Assembly: GCF_003054265.1 (NCBI RefSeq)
Contig: NZ_QBKT01000007.1
Coordinates: 186,001-250,000, forward strand
From: Kordia periserrulae
GTDB lineage: Bacteria > Bacteroidota > Bacteroidia > Flavobacteriales > Flavobacteriaceae
Length of the DNA: 64,000 bases
Direction: 5' to 3'
Positions 54,884-63,681 of the stretch are shown here, in pieces (within the stretch, counting starts at the first letter, position 1; each line of letters opens with the position of its first letter). The notes beneath the pieces are model-generated. The model saw only the letters and a program-made list of their open reading frames with translations. It had not been told where the DNA came from and did no database searches. The position numbers and the translations under genes were made by a program.

Positions 54884-56041
54884 TTATTCTAACCAAGATT
54901 TATAATAGTCTTCATCTGCAATTTTCATGGCTTCTTCGGTTACTTGCAAAGGTTTAAACGTATCTACCATGACTGCCAATTCTTCGGTTTCGGTTTGCCC
55001 GATACTGCGTTCAACGGCACCAGGATGCGGTCCGTGTGGAATTCCAGCTGGATGTAGAGAAATGTGTCCCGCGTCAATATCATTTCTACTCATAAAATCA
55101 CCATCTACATAATACAGTACTTCATCACTATCAATATTGCTATGGTTGTAAGGTGCTGGAATGCTTTCTGGATGATAATCGTACAATCTTGGCACAAACG
55201 AGCAAACGACAAACGCGTCCGTTTCAAAGGTTTGATGCACTGGTGGCGGTTGGTGAATACGTCCTGTAATTGGCTCAAAATCGTGAATGGAAAACGCATA
55301 CGGATAGTTGTAGCCATCGTATCCTACCACATCAAACGGATGTGTAGCGTAAATCATTTCAAAAATATCACCTTGTTTTTTTACTTTGATGAGGAAATCG
55401 CCTTTTTCATCGTTGGTTTCCAATTCGTACGGTCTTCTGATGTCACGTTCGCAAAACGGTGAATGTTCTAATAGTTGTCCAAACCAATTTCGGTAACGTT
55501 TTGGTGTGTAAATTGGTCTGCGCGATTCTACAATGAACAAGCGGTTGTCGTCTGTATCAAAATCGAGTTTGTAAATGACTCCGCGCGGAATTAATAGATA
55601 ATCCCCGTATTTAAAATCAAGGTTTCCGAGCATGGTGCGGAGTTTTCCTGTTCCTTTATGGATAAAAATTAATTCGTCCGCATCGGTATTTTTATAAAAA
55701 TAATCGCGTGTTGATTCTTGTGGAGCAGCCAAAATGATGTGACAATCGCTATTAGTTAAAACGACTTTCCTGCTTTCGAGATAATCTGCTTCGGGCGGCA
55801 CTTGAAATCCGCGGAAGCGATACGACTGCATATTGTTTGCCTTTGCAATTTTGGGCTCTACACTGTATTGCTTGCGTATTTCTTTGACTTGCGTTGGTCT
55901 ATGTTCGTGATAGCTATTGGTGGACATTCCGTCAAAACCTATCGTTCCAAAAAGTTGTTCATAGTATAAATCGCCATTTGGCTTTTTAAAAATGGTATGA
56001 CGTTTTGGTGGAATATTTCCGAGTTTATGATAAAAAGGCAT
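54884..56041 (-). CDS. hmgA: Homogentisate 1,2-dioxygenase
   Basis: This 385-residue cupin-fold iron enzyme opens the ring of homogentisate to maleylacetoacetate. Family segments include PPVHQTFE, SFVPRLYDYHP, SDEVLYYVDGDF and HPAGIPHGPHPGA, with the His/Glu iron ligands in the last part. It is shorter than the mitochondrial type and of the bacterial Bacteroidota form. It is the first gene of the minus-strand hmgA-hppD-tdo set. Later pathway genes (maleylacetoacetate isomerase, fumarylacetoacetase) are not in the window. Confidence 0.95.
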   Translation of the reverse strand: MPFYHKLGNIPPKRHTIFKKPNGDLYYEQLFGTIGFDGMSTNSYHEHRPTQVKEIRKQYSVEPKIAKANNMQSYRFRGFQVPPEADYLESRKVVLTNSDCHIILAAPQESTRDYFYKNTDADELIFIHKGTGKLRTMLGNLDFKYGDYLLIPRGVIYKLDFDTDDNRLFIVESRRPIYTPKRYRNWFGQLLEHSPFCERDIRRPYELETNDEKGDFLIKVKKQGDIFEMIYATHPFDVVGYDGYNYPYAFSIHDFEPITGRIHQPPPVHQTFETDAFVVCSFVPRLYDYHPESIPAPYNHSNIDSDEVLYYVDGDFMSRNDIDAGHISLHPAGIPHGPHPGAVERSIGQTETEELAVMVDTFKPLQVTEEAMKIADEDYYKSWLE

Positions 56042-56457
56042 ATAATGTTATTTTTTGTGCTTAAAAATGATGTAATAAGATAAGAAAAATGTGAAGAATG
56101 GTATTCACATTTGGCAAAAAACAACGCTGTCTTATTCAGGATTTCGCTTGATAAGATAGTGTAAATGCGCTAATAAGTCGTTCCAAAAAGGTTTCACTCT
56201 TACTAATTTAGCAGATATTTTTCATCATTTGACACAAATATCGGAAATATCTGGATAAGAAATAAATGGTTTGTATTTTTTAAATGGAAAAAGTATTGAT
56301 GAAAGTGATATTTCAAATTCAAAATCTTTTTTTGAACCTTTTTTAAAGGAATAAATTTATATCTTGAAAAGAAATATTGACTTTTATTGGAGTGATGACT
56401 CCAATGTACAAATATTAAATCTGTTCATTTCAAAAACTAATGAAATTTTGAAGGATT
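56042..56457. other. Divergent non-coding gap upstream of hmgA
   Basis: No gene is visible. TCTTAT (56130) and ATAAGA (56151-56156) form a short inverted repeat with a 15-bp centre, and ATAAGATA-like words recur near 56076. These could be regulator sites for hmgA, but the words are short and AT-rich. Confidence 0.35.
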
Positions 56458-57294
56458 ATGGCAAGAGTAACTTTTTTTATAGTATTTTCTTGTTTTTTGA
56501 GCTTTGCACAAGAAAACACGTTACTTTACACAGAACATATAGATTATTACAGTCCGCATGCGAAAAGTACAATTTTAACGGAAGACTTACAATTTTTAAA
56601 GGACGGACAATATACATTTAAAGGAAGTACAAAAGATTTTAAGTTTTTATTAAATACCGTATTAAAACCATTTCATCTTGAAAACTTACAAGATACTGAC
56701 ACATTGTACTTTTCGGGAGAAATCAAAGATGCTATCAAAATCAATCAATGGAAGTTGTATAAAAAGGTACATTCAAATGCTGTCTCTATTTTGAAAAAAG
56801 AGCTTTATAGTGAATTAGATTTTGGTACTGGCAAAAAACTTCACTGGCTTGAAGGATTTCAAGGCAAATACAATTATACAAATACCGAACGCTATGTAAT
56901 TATGAGCCTAAGAAATCACAAAAAAACGGATTCTATAGACTTTTATGAGCGGATTGCATTTCGATATGATAAAAAATCTGATGATACAAATTATAGAAAA
57001 GAAGGTGAGTTTTATTGTAAAAACTACGAAGGTACTACCTACCAAAAATCAAACAAGCTAGAAGAAAATTTATTTTCTTCTATTACTCTAAAAGGATTTG
57101 ATGCTTCAAAAGAGTCTGAATATTTCTACATACAAAATATCCAAGAATATTTTAAAAATGAAAAATTAATAGGTATTACCATAACTTACGATAATAGATT
57201 TAAAGGAAAAACTCAGTTTGAAAAGTGCGTAACAAATACGAATTTTTTGAACTATTTATACGGTACTATTGAATGTCTTGATACAAAGAATTGA
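56458..57294 (+). CDS. Unknown secreted protein
   Basis: I do not recognise this 278-residue protein. It has a signal peptide (about 1-18, ending in LSFAQ) and a polar, lysine-rich mature part with a WKLYKKVHSNAVSILKKEL segment and one Cys pair region near the C-terminus (EKCVT, TIECLD). Base composition is more AT-rich than its neighbours. It stands between hmgA and the patatin gene, transcribed towards the latter on the other strand, with only 5 bp between the two stops. It may be a recent or narrowly distributed gene. Confidence 0.65.
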   Translation: MARVTFFIVFSCFLSFAQENTLLYTEHIDYYSPHAKSTILTEDLQFLKDGQYTFKGSTKDFKFLLNTVLKPFHLENLQDTDTLYFSGEIKDAIKINQWKLYKKVHSNAVSILKKELYSELDFGTGKKLHWLEGFQGKYNYTNTERYVIMSLRNHKKTDSIDFYERIAFRYDKKSDDTNYRKEGEFYCKNYEGTTYQKSNKLEENLFSSITLKGFDASKESEYFYIQNIQEYFKNEKLIGITITYDNRFKGKTQFEKCVTNTNFLNYLYGTIECLDTKN

Positions 57295-57299
57295 CATTG

Positions 57300-59522
57300 C
57301 TAAAACCAAAATCCAATACTAAAATAGAGTTGATCTTTCTCAATATCTGGCGTCCATGCATATTTTACTTGCAATGGCCCGAAGAAGGTTTCAAAACCAT
57401 AGCCAAAAGCATATCCGTTAAAATCAGGTTTGGTAAACCATTCGCCGTCGTCAAAAATGTTATTTCCCGCATTGGCGTAGTTTGCCGTAAAGTTTAAATG
57501 ATGTTTGGAAAAGAAATTATAATCAAGCGTGATGGTTCCTTTTACGAAACTATCTCCTGCAAAACTGAGAAAGTCATAGCCTAAAAAGGCAATGTAATTG
57601 TTGATAAAGTTATTTCCGAATCCACCCAAAACATAGTCCAACGAATTTACACCAGTATCGCCAATTTTAAAACCACCTTCCGAAGTGATGTTTAGTGAAA
57701 TATTATTGAATAACGGCGTTGCATAACCAATTTTTGCGCGTGCCAGCGAGAATGGTTCAAAGTTTTTGTTGTAATCTGAGGAATATAAATACCAGTGAAA
57801 ATCTCCTGAAAAGAACAATCCGTCCGAAGGGAAATATTTATTATCGTAGGTATCTAGTTTTAGAAATCCGAACGAACTTAGAAAGTCACTTCGTTCAAAA
57901 ACAGTTTCATCCTGATTGTCATCGCTGATGGTTTCTGAATCAATTCGCAAGCGCTTATGCTCCGCACCAATACCAAATACAAATTCCTCACGCAAAACGG
58001 TTTGTATGTACAATTGATTGGTAAAATCGGAAACCTCCACATCAATTCTGTTTAAGTTTGGATTGGACGTGTCATCAGAAATTAGGTCATAATTGACACC
58101 GCGCTCAAACGTATTGAATCGCGATTTGAGTCCAATACTCCAATAATAACCTTTGTCAATATAGTATTCAAAATTGTAGCGAATGTTATCTCCAATGATA
58201 AAATCGAGCGAAGCCACATCATTTTGAAAGAATAGTTTTTTCTTTGTTACATTAATCAATCCCGCAGTTTTATATACATCATCGTAATGTGCCGCTAATC
58301 GTAAAAATGTTTTGCTTGGTTTTTCTCGTAGATTGATGACAATATCATCGGAGCCATTTTCGTCTTTGAATCTTTGGTAACGAATTGCCGAAAAGTTTCC
58401 TGTGGCTGCCAAATTTCCAATACCTTCTGTAAACTTTTTAAACGGTATTTTTTTCGGTGTTTTAAAACGAAGTTTACCTAACACGTACGAACGCGGGAAG
58501 TTTTCTGTTCCACGTAAGTGAATGTAATTTATCAAAATAGAATCTTTTGCTTTTACAGGAGCAATCGCGCGTTTTTGCTGCTGTTGCGCCGCAATGTCTT
58601 GCAATGCTGCTAGTTGTTTTTTTCCTGCAATTTCACCTCTCGAAATTAATTCGCGTCCTTTGTCAAAAGCAATCACTGAAAACCCTTCAATATCTGGTCG
58701 AATATACACATCGGTCTTTTTTCTTTTAATTTTCATATCGTTGATGGTACGAAAATTATTGATTTGCGTTAGAATACTTGGTGCCGATTGTAATTTTTCT
58801 CTATCAGCCAAACCGTCTTGCACATCAACTCCGATAATGATATCCACACCTTTTGCCTTTATTTCATCAATAGGATAATTGTTGGTCACACCGCCGTCAA
58901 TCAATAAGCGTTCGCCCATTGGAATAGGCTCAAAAAGTGACGGAAATGCACCACTTGCCGTAATCGCATCTGGCAAATATCCTTTTTCTAGTACGATTTG
59001 TTCTCCTTTTTCAATGTCGGTGGCAATGCAGAGAAACGGAATAGGAAGTTTGCTAAAATCGTCTACTTTTTCAACGTGTAAAAGCAATTGTGCCAGTTTA
59101 TTATATACATTTTGTCCTTTGGAAATAGACGATGGAAAACTCACTTTAAAATCGTCAAATGGTAAGGTAATTGCATAGCGTTCGGCATCTTCTTTTTCGT
59201 AGAATGTTTTCGCCGAGCGTGGCAATTCATCCTGAATTAATACATCAAAGTTTGTTTTTTTAAAGATGGAATCAATTTGTTTTCCCGTATATCCTGAAGC
59301 ATACAACGAACCGACAATTGCGCCCATACTTGTTCCGCCTACATAATCTACGCGAATTCCTAAACTGTCTATCATTTTAAGCGCGCCAATATGCGCCAAG
59401 CCTTTTGCACCACCACCACTCAATACCAAACCTACTTTGATATCTTTTTTTTCTTGTATTTCTTGGGCAGAAATCGTGATACAACTTAGTATTACTATAC
59501 AGATGAAAATCCATCGTTTCAT
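57300..59522 (-). CDS. Patatin-like phospholipase fused to a surface-antigen beta-barrel
   Basis: This 740-residue protein has a signal peptide (about 1-19) and a patatin domain (about 27-215) with the oxyanion motif GGGAKG, the nucleophile in GGTSMGA and the dyad Asp in DGGVTNN. A POTRA-like segment (about 320-390) and a C-terminal 16-strand-type beta-barrel ending in FSIGFWF follow. This is the layout of PlpD/FplA, the type Vd secretion group, in which the barrel holds or exports the lipase. Its start codon overlaps the uvrC stop as ATGA, so translation of the two is probably coupled. Confidence 0.9.
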   Translation of the reverse strand: MKRWIFICIVILSCITISAQEIQEKKDIKVGLVLSGGGAKGLAHIGALKMIDSLGIRVDYVGGTSMGAIVGSLYASGYTGKQIDSIFKKTNFDVLIQDELPRSAKTFYEKEDAERYAITLPFDDFKVSFPSSISKGQNVYNKLAQLLLHVEKVDDFSKLPIPFLCIATDIEKGEQIVLEKGYLPDAITASGAFPSLFEPIPMGERLLIDGGVTNNYPIDEIKAKGVDIIIGVDVQDGLADREKLQSAPSILTQINNFRTINDMKIKRKKTDVYIRPDIEGFSVIAFDKGRELISRGEIAGKKQLAALQDIAAQQQQKRAIAPVKAKDSILINYIHLRGTENFPRSYVLGKLRFKTPKKIPFKKFTEGIGNLAATGNFSAIRYQRFKDENGSDDIVINLREKPSKTFLRLAAHYDDVYKTAGLINVTKKKLFFQNDVASLDFIIGDNIRYNFEYYIDKGYYWSIGLKSRFNTFERGVNYDLISDDTSNPNLNRIDVEVSDFTNQLYIQTVLREEFVFGIGAEHKRLRIDSETISDDNQDETVFERSDFLSSFGFLKLDTYDNKYFPSDGLFFSGDFHWYLYSSDYNKNFEPFSLARAKIGYATPLFNNISLNITSEGGFKIGDTGVNSLDYVLGGFGNNFINNYIAFLGYDFLSFAGDSFVKGTITLDYNFFSKHHLNFTANYANAGNNIFDDGEWFTKPDFNGYAFGYGFETFFGPLQVKYAWTPDIEKDQLYFSIGFWF

Positions 59523-61321
59523 GAGGTTGCCTTATTTTTTTGAAAGTTATCGTATATTTTTTTTGCTCTGCTGCTTCCAACCACAGCCGACAATTCTTCT
59601 TGAGAAGCTGCCGAAATTCGCTTGACCGATTTGAATTTTTTCAGCAGTTCCACAATCGTTTTTTCGCCGATTCCAGGAATGGTTTCTAGCTCAGAATTGA
59701 GTGCGCTGCTACTTCTTTTGTTGCGATGAAACGTGATTCCGAATCGATGCGCTTCGTTTCGTAAGTGTTGTATAATTTTAAGTGTTTCGCTTTTTTTGTC
59801 CAAATACAACGGAATGGAATCGCCTGGATAGTAGATTTCTTCCAAGCGTTTTGCAATTCCGATAATCGCTATTTTTCCTCGCAATTCCAACGCATCTAAG
59901 CTTTTGAGTGCAGATGATAATTGTCCTTTTCCACCATCAATGACGATGAGTTGCGGCAACGGTTCTTCTTCGTCTAACAAACGTTTGTAACGGCGATACA
60001 CTACTTCTTCCATCGATGCAAAATCATCCGGTCCTTCTACGGTTTTGATGTTGAAATGACGGTATTCTTTTTTGCTTGGTTTTCCGTTTTTAAACACTAC
60101 ACAAGCCGCCACAGGATTGGTTCCTTGAATGTTGGAGTTGTCAAAACATTCGATGTGTCGCGGTTCTTTCGATAGACGCAAATCTTTTTGCATTTGCGAC
60201 ATGATACGGTTGACATGCTTGTCGGGATCGGTTAATTTTATTTGCTTGAAACGTTCTTGACGGAAGTATTTCGCGTTTCGTAACGACAAGTCTAGAATTC
60301 GTTTTTTATCTCCTAATTTTGGAACGGTTACTTTAAAATTTTCACCAACTTCTACCTTGAAAGGAACGTAAATTTCTTTGGAATTGGTTTTGAAACGCTG
60401 GTGAATTTCCGTGATTGCCAATTCGAGTAATTCCTTATCGGTTTCGTCTAGTTTTTTCTTGATTTCTAGTGTATGCGAACGTACGATAGAACCTAGCGAA
60501 AGTTGTAGAAAGTTGATGTAGCCAAAGCTTTCATCAGAAATGATAGAAAAGACATCCACATTGTTGATTTTCGGATTGACAATGGTTGATTTTGCCTGAT
60601 AGTTTTCTAAAATTTCTATTTTTTCTTTGACTTTTTGTGCTTGTTCAAATTCCATCGCTTCTGCATGTGCTTTCATTTGCGTTTTGAACTGATTGAGCGA
60701 ATCTTTAAAGTTTCCTTTGATGATTTCACGAATCGCGACAATTTGCTCGTCGTAACTTTGTATGGTTTGATAACCTTCGCACGGACCTAAACAGTTGCCC
60801 AAATGATATTCAAGACAGACTTTGTATTTGCCTGCGTTTATTTTTTCGTGTGACAAATCGTAGTTACACGTTCGCAACGGATAGAGTCCTTTGATTAAGT
60901 CTAACAGCGTTCGAACCGTTTTCATACTGGTATAAGGTCCAAAATATTCCGAACCATCTTTGATCATTTTTCGCGTCGGAAATACGCGTGGAAAACGTTC
61001 GTTTTTGATGCAAATCCAAGGATAGGATTTATCATCTTTTAACATCACATTGTAGCGTGGTTGGTATTTTTTGATGAGATTATTTTCCAACAACAACGCA
61101 TCCGTTTCCGTAGCCACCACAATATGTTTGATGTTGGCAATTTTTTTGACTAGCACGCGTGTTTTCCCGTATTCGTGCTTCTTGGTAAAGTACGACGTGA
61201 CGCGCTTTTTTAAGTTTTTTGCCTTTCCCACATACAACAGTTTACCATCCTTATCGTAGTATTGATATACGCCAGGATTGGTTGGTAAGGTTTTGAGTTG
61301 TACTTCTAGGGATTTGGTCAT
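59519..61321 (-). CDS. uvrC: Excinuclease ABC subunit C
   Basis: This 600-residue protein makes the two incisions in UvrABC nucleotide excision repair. The N-terminal GIY-YIG nuclease domain has NPGVYQYYDKDGKLLYVGKAKNL, a Cys-rich stretch (GPCEGYQ context) follows, then the UVR motif region near 200-235, the RNase H-like nuclease domain (ECFDNSNIQGTNPVAACVVF, VIDGGKGQL) and the C-terminal helix-hairpin-helix pair (IPGIGEKT). Length is normal. It overlaps the patatin gene by four bases. Confidence 0.97.
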   Translation of the reverse strand: MTKSLEVQLKTLPTNPGVYQYYDKDGKLLYVGKAKNLKKRVTSYFTKKHEYGKTRVLVKKIANIKHIVVATETDALLLENNLIKKYQPRYNVMLKDDKSYPWICIKNERFPRVFPTRKMIKDGSEYFGPYTSMKTVRTLLDLIKGLYPLRTCNYDLSHEKINAGKYKVCLEYHLGNCLGPCEGYQTIQSYDEQIVAIREIIKGNFKDSLNQFKTQMKAHAEAMEFEQAQKVKEKIEILENYQAKSTIVNPKINNVDVFSIISDESFGYINFLQLSLGSIVRSHTLEIKKKLDETDKELLELAITEIHQRFKTNSKEIYVPFKVEVGENFKVTVPKLGDKKRILDLSLRNAKYFRQERFKQIKLTDPDKHVNRIMSQMQKDLRLSKEPRHIECFDNSNIQGTNPVAACVVFKNGKPSKKEYRHFNIKTVEGPDDFASMEEVVYRRYKRLLDEEEPLPQLIVIDGGKGQLSSALKSLDALELRGKIAIIGIAKRLEEIYYPGDSIPLYLDKKSETLKIIQHLRNEAHRFGITFHRNKRSSSALNSELETIPGIGEKTIVELLKKFKSVKRISAASQEELSAVVGSSRAKKIYDNFQKNKATS

Positions 61322-61510
61322 TTTTTTGGTAGTTGTTTTTTTGGTTTTGGTGTTAGGTGTTGGGTTTCATTTAAGACACTAATTCCTTATCCCTTTTGCC
61401 TAATTCCTTAAAAAAAGGATGTTTTTTAAAGCAAAGTTACATGCAATTCTGCCAAAAACAAACGCGTATCTAAGGTACAATTTTTTATTTTTACAGAAAC
61501 CTTTTTGATT

Positions 61511-62074
61511 ATGTCAAAATCTGCCTTGCGGAAGCAATATAAAACCTTGCGAAATGCGCTTTCTGATACACAAATAGACGATTTTAGCATCGCGATTGCA
61601 AATAATTTACTGCGACTTCCGATTTGGGATAAACGCTATTACCATTTGTTTCTCACGATTGCCGAACAGAAAGAAGTAGATACCGAATTTATTTTGAATA
61701 TTCTCGCAGGAAAAGACAAAGATATTATTCTTTCCAAAAGTAATTTTACCGATAATTCATTAACCCATTTTTTACTGACAGATACGACAGTGCTGAAAAA
61801 GAACGCGTATAATATTCCGGAACCTGTAGACGGCATTGAAGTGCCTTCCAACAAAATTGATGTGGTTTTTGTGCCTTTGCTGGCATATGATACGAAAGGA
61901 AATCGTATTGGGTATGGCAAAGGTTTTTACGATCGGTTTTTAGCAGATTGTAAAGACGATGTGATTACAATTGGACTTTCTTTTTTTCCACCTGAAACTA
62001 CCGAATTTGAAATTGACACCAATGATGTTTCCTTAGATTTTTGTGTGACGCCTGAAAAGGTGTATGAGTTTTAA
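61511..62074 (+). CDS. 5-formyltetrahydrofolate cyclo-ligase
   Basis: This 187-residue enzyme makes 5,10-methenyltetrahydrofolate from 5-formyltetrahydrofolate with ATP. The N-terminal KSALRKQYKTLR and the C-terminal phosphate-binding motif GNRIGYGKGFYDRFL match the family. The ATG at 61511 is used because the frame above it opens only with TTG. It is transcribed away from uvrC and has no obvious operon partner. Confidence 0.92.
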   Translation: MSKSALRKQYKTLRNALSDTQIDDFSIAIANNLLRLPIWDKRYYHLFLTIAEQKEVDTEFILNILAGKDKDIILSKSNFTDNSLTHFLLTDTTVLKKNAYNIPEPVDGIEVPSNKIDVVFVPLLAYDTKGNRIGYGKGFYDRFLADCKDDVITIGLSFFPPETTEFEIDTNDVSLDFCVTPEKVYEF

Positions 62075-62256
62075 TCATTTTATTTTTAAATGGAATTTGT
62101 GTAATCTCAGCTCATTTGAGTAACGTTCCTTATTTCTGAAGATTGTCAGATAGTTTCCAAAAAGACTTTAATATTAAAAGTTGGTAAAGAAATCAAAAAA
62201 ATCATTCCTCCTCTACTCACAAAATTTAAACTGCACTAAACAATAAGTGTGAAAAA

Positions 62257-62922
62257 TTATGCCTTTTCCTCTGGAGTTACCTCAACGACTTCTTTGACAA
62301 CTTCTCGCTTTTTTTCTTCTTGCTTCTTTTTAGGAAATGCTTTTTTATTGAAGATAATTAATAAAGCAACTCCCACCGTAATTGCAGAATCTGCGATGTT
62401 GAATACTGGATCGAAAAAGGTGAATCGGTCGCCGCCAATCCACGGCATCCATTCGGGCCACGTGGTGTCTATGAGTGGAAAATGCAACATATCTACGACT
62501 CTTCCATAGAATACAGGTGCATATCCGCCTTGTTCTGGTAAAAAGGTTGCTAGTTGTCCTTCGCTTCCGTTGAAGAGTATTCCGTAAAACACCGAATCGA
62601 TAATGTTTCCAAAAGCACCCGCAAAGATTAACGCAATGGAGATAATTAAAATTCGGGAACTTTGTTTTTTGACAGAGTCATACAACCAATAGCCAATGGC
62701 TGTGATGGCAAATAAGCGAAATAAGGTGAGGAAGAGTTTTCCATAGCTTCCCGGAAGCTCCACGCCCCACGCCATTCCTTTGTTTTCTACAAATAGAATT
62801 TCAAACCATCCAAAAACTTCTACGCTTTCGCCCAGTCTGAAATTGGTTTTGATGTATATTTTACTGATTTGATCAATGAGTAAGATCAATACAATGACTC
62901 CAATGGCTTTTTTTAATGACAT
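62257..62922 (-). CDS. lspA: Lipoprotein signal peptidase (signal peptidase II)
   Basis: This 221-residue inner-membrane aspartic protease removes lipoprotein signal peptides, needed for the many lipoproteins encoded in this window. It has four membrane helices; the catalytic aspartates are in AGAFGNIIDSVFYG and FNIADSAITVG. The loop between them is longer than in Escherichia coli, as in other Bacteroidota, and a charged Lys/Glu-rich tail (about 195-221) follows the last helix. It is close to the dksA-type gene upstream on the same strand. Confidence 0.95.
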   Translation of the reverse strand: MSLKKAIGVIVLILLIDQISKIYIKTNFRLGESVEVFGWFEILFVENKGMAWGVELPGSYGKLFLTLFRLFAITAIGYWLYDSVKKQSSRILIISIALIFAGAFGNIIDSVFYGILFNGSEGQLATFLPEQGGYAPVFYGRVVDMLHFPLIDTTWPEWMPWIGGDRFTFFDPVFNIADSAITVGVALLIIFNKKAFPKKKQEEKKREVVKEVVEVTPEEKA

Positions 62923-62964
62923 CTGTGGTATATTTCCCTAATAGTTCGCAAAAATAAGAATATT

Positions 62965-63585
62965 TTATTCTTTATTGGCAGAATACGTAATCTTTCCATT
63001 GTCTGCCTTCAATTCTACTTTTTTTCCGTTTTGGTAGAAGATAATTTGTTGGTCAGATGCAGTTTCAAACCTCGGCAATGGTTGTTTGTTGTAGTGAATG
63101 TTTCCTTTTTTGGTTTGAATGATGGCTTCTGCGTTGAGTTGATTCAAATTAAAATTCCCCGAAATTAATACCGCCCACAGTTTTTTGTAGCTTCCTTCTA
63201 TATAGACTTGGGTTTCATCGCCTTCAAGCTGTACGTTGAGTTTTTTGGGAATGTAAAGATGCATCGTAATGGCAAAAACCTTATGTGCGCTGAGTTTGTC
63301 ATTGGGCAATACAAAATCTTCTGCCAATTCGCACGAGAGTTGTAGTTTGTTGTTTTTGGTAGCTGTAATTACATTGACATCGCGATAGTACTCGCCTTCC
63401 ATCTGCGTTTCTATTTTGAGCATATTTGTGTCTACACTGTAAATGTTGAGTTGAAATATTTTGTTCGTATGGATACGAATTTCCTCAATATCACTGACAT
63501 TTATGGTTTGCTGTGTAGATTTTTGCGCATAACTTATGGCTGAAATGAGCAACAAAAAACAGAATATGTAACGAATCTTAAACAT
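62965..63585 (-). CDS. Secreted DUF4097/DUF2807-like beta-helical protein
   Basis: This 206-residue protein has a signal peptide (about 1-20) and a repeated beta pattern (EIRIHTNKIFQLNIY, LNVQLEGDETQVYIEG, NFNLNQLNAEAIIQTKKGNI) like the auto-transporter adhesin head or DUF4097 folds. The family call is weak. The ATG at 63585 is used because the frame before it opens only with TTG. It lies between lspA and the dksA-type gene, with a terminator after the latter, so it probably has its own promoter. Function unknown. Confidence 0.6.
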   Translation of the reverse strand: MFKIRYIFCFLLLISAISYAQKSTQQTINVSDIEEIRIHTNKIFQLNIYSVDTNMLKIETQMEGEYYRDVNVITATKNNKLQLSCELAEDFVLPNDKLSAHKVFAITMHLYIPKKLNVQLEGDETQVYIEGSYKKLWAVLISGNFNLNQLNAEAIIQTKKGNIHYNKQPLPRFETASDQQIIFYQNGKKVELKADNGKITYSANKE

Positions 63586-63639
63586 GTAAAATTTCAAAAA
63601 TAATAGCTAAACTTATAAACTTCTCAACACATAAACTAA

Positions 63640-63665
63640 AAAAAGCGCTCATTGAGCGCTCTTTC
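63640..63665 (-). terminator. Terminator of the dksA-type gene
   Basis: AGCGCTCA and TGAGCGCT form a short stem with a T-run on the minus strand, about 20 bp after the stop at 63682. Confidence 0.7.
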
Positions 63666-63681
63666 TAATCTATTCGAATTG

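Noticed and set aside
56364-56621. A plus-strand frame of 85 codons overlapping the unknown secreted gene
   Set aside because: It overlaps the start of the 278-residue gene in another frame; the latter has a signal peptide and a much longer frame.
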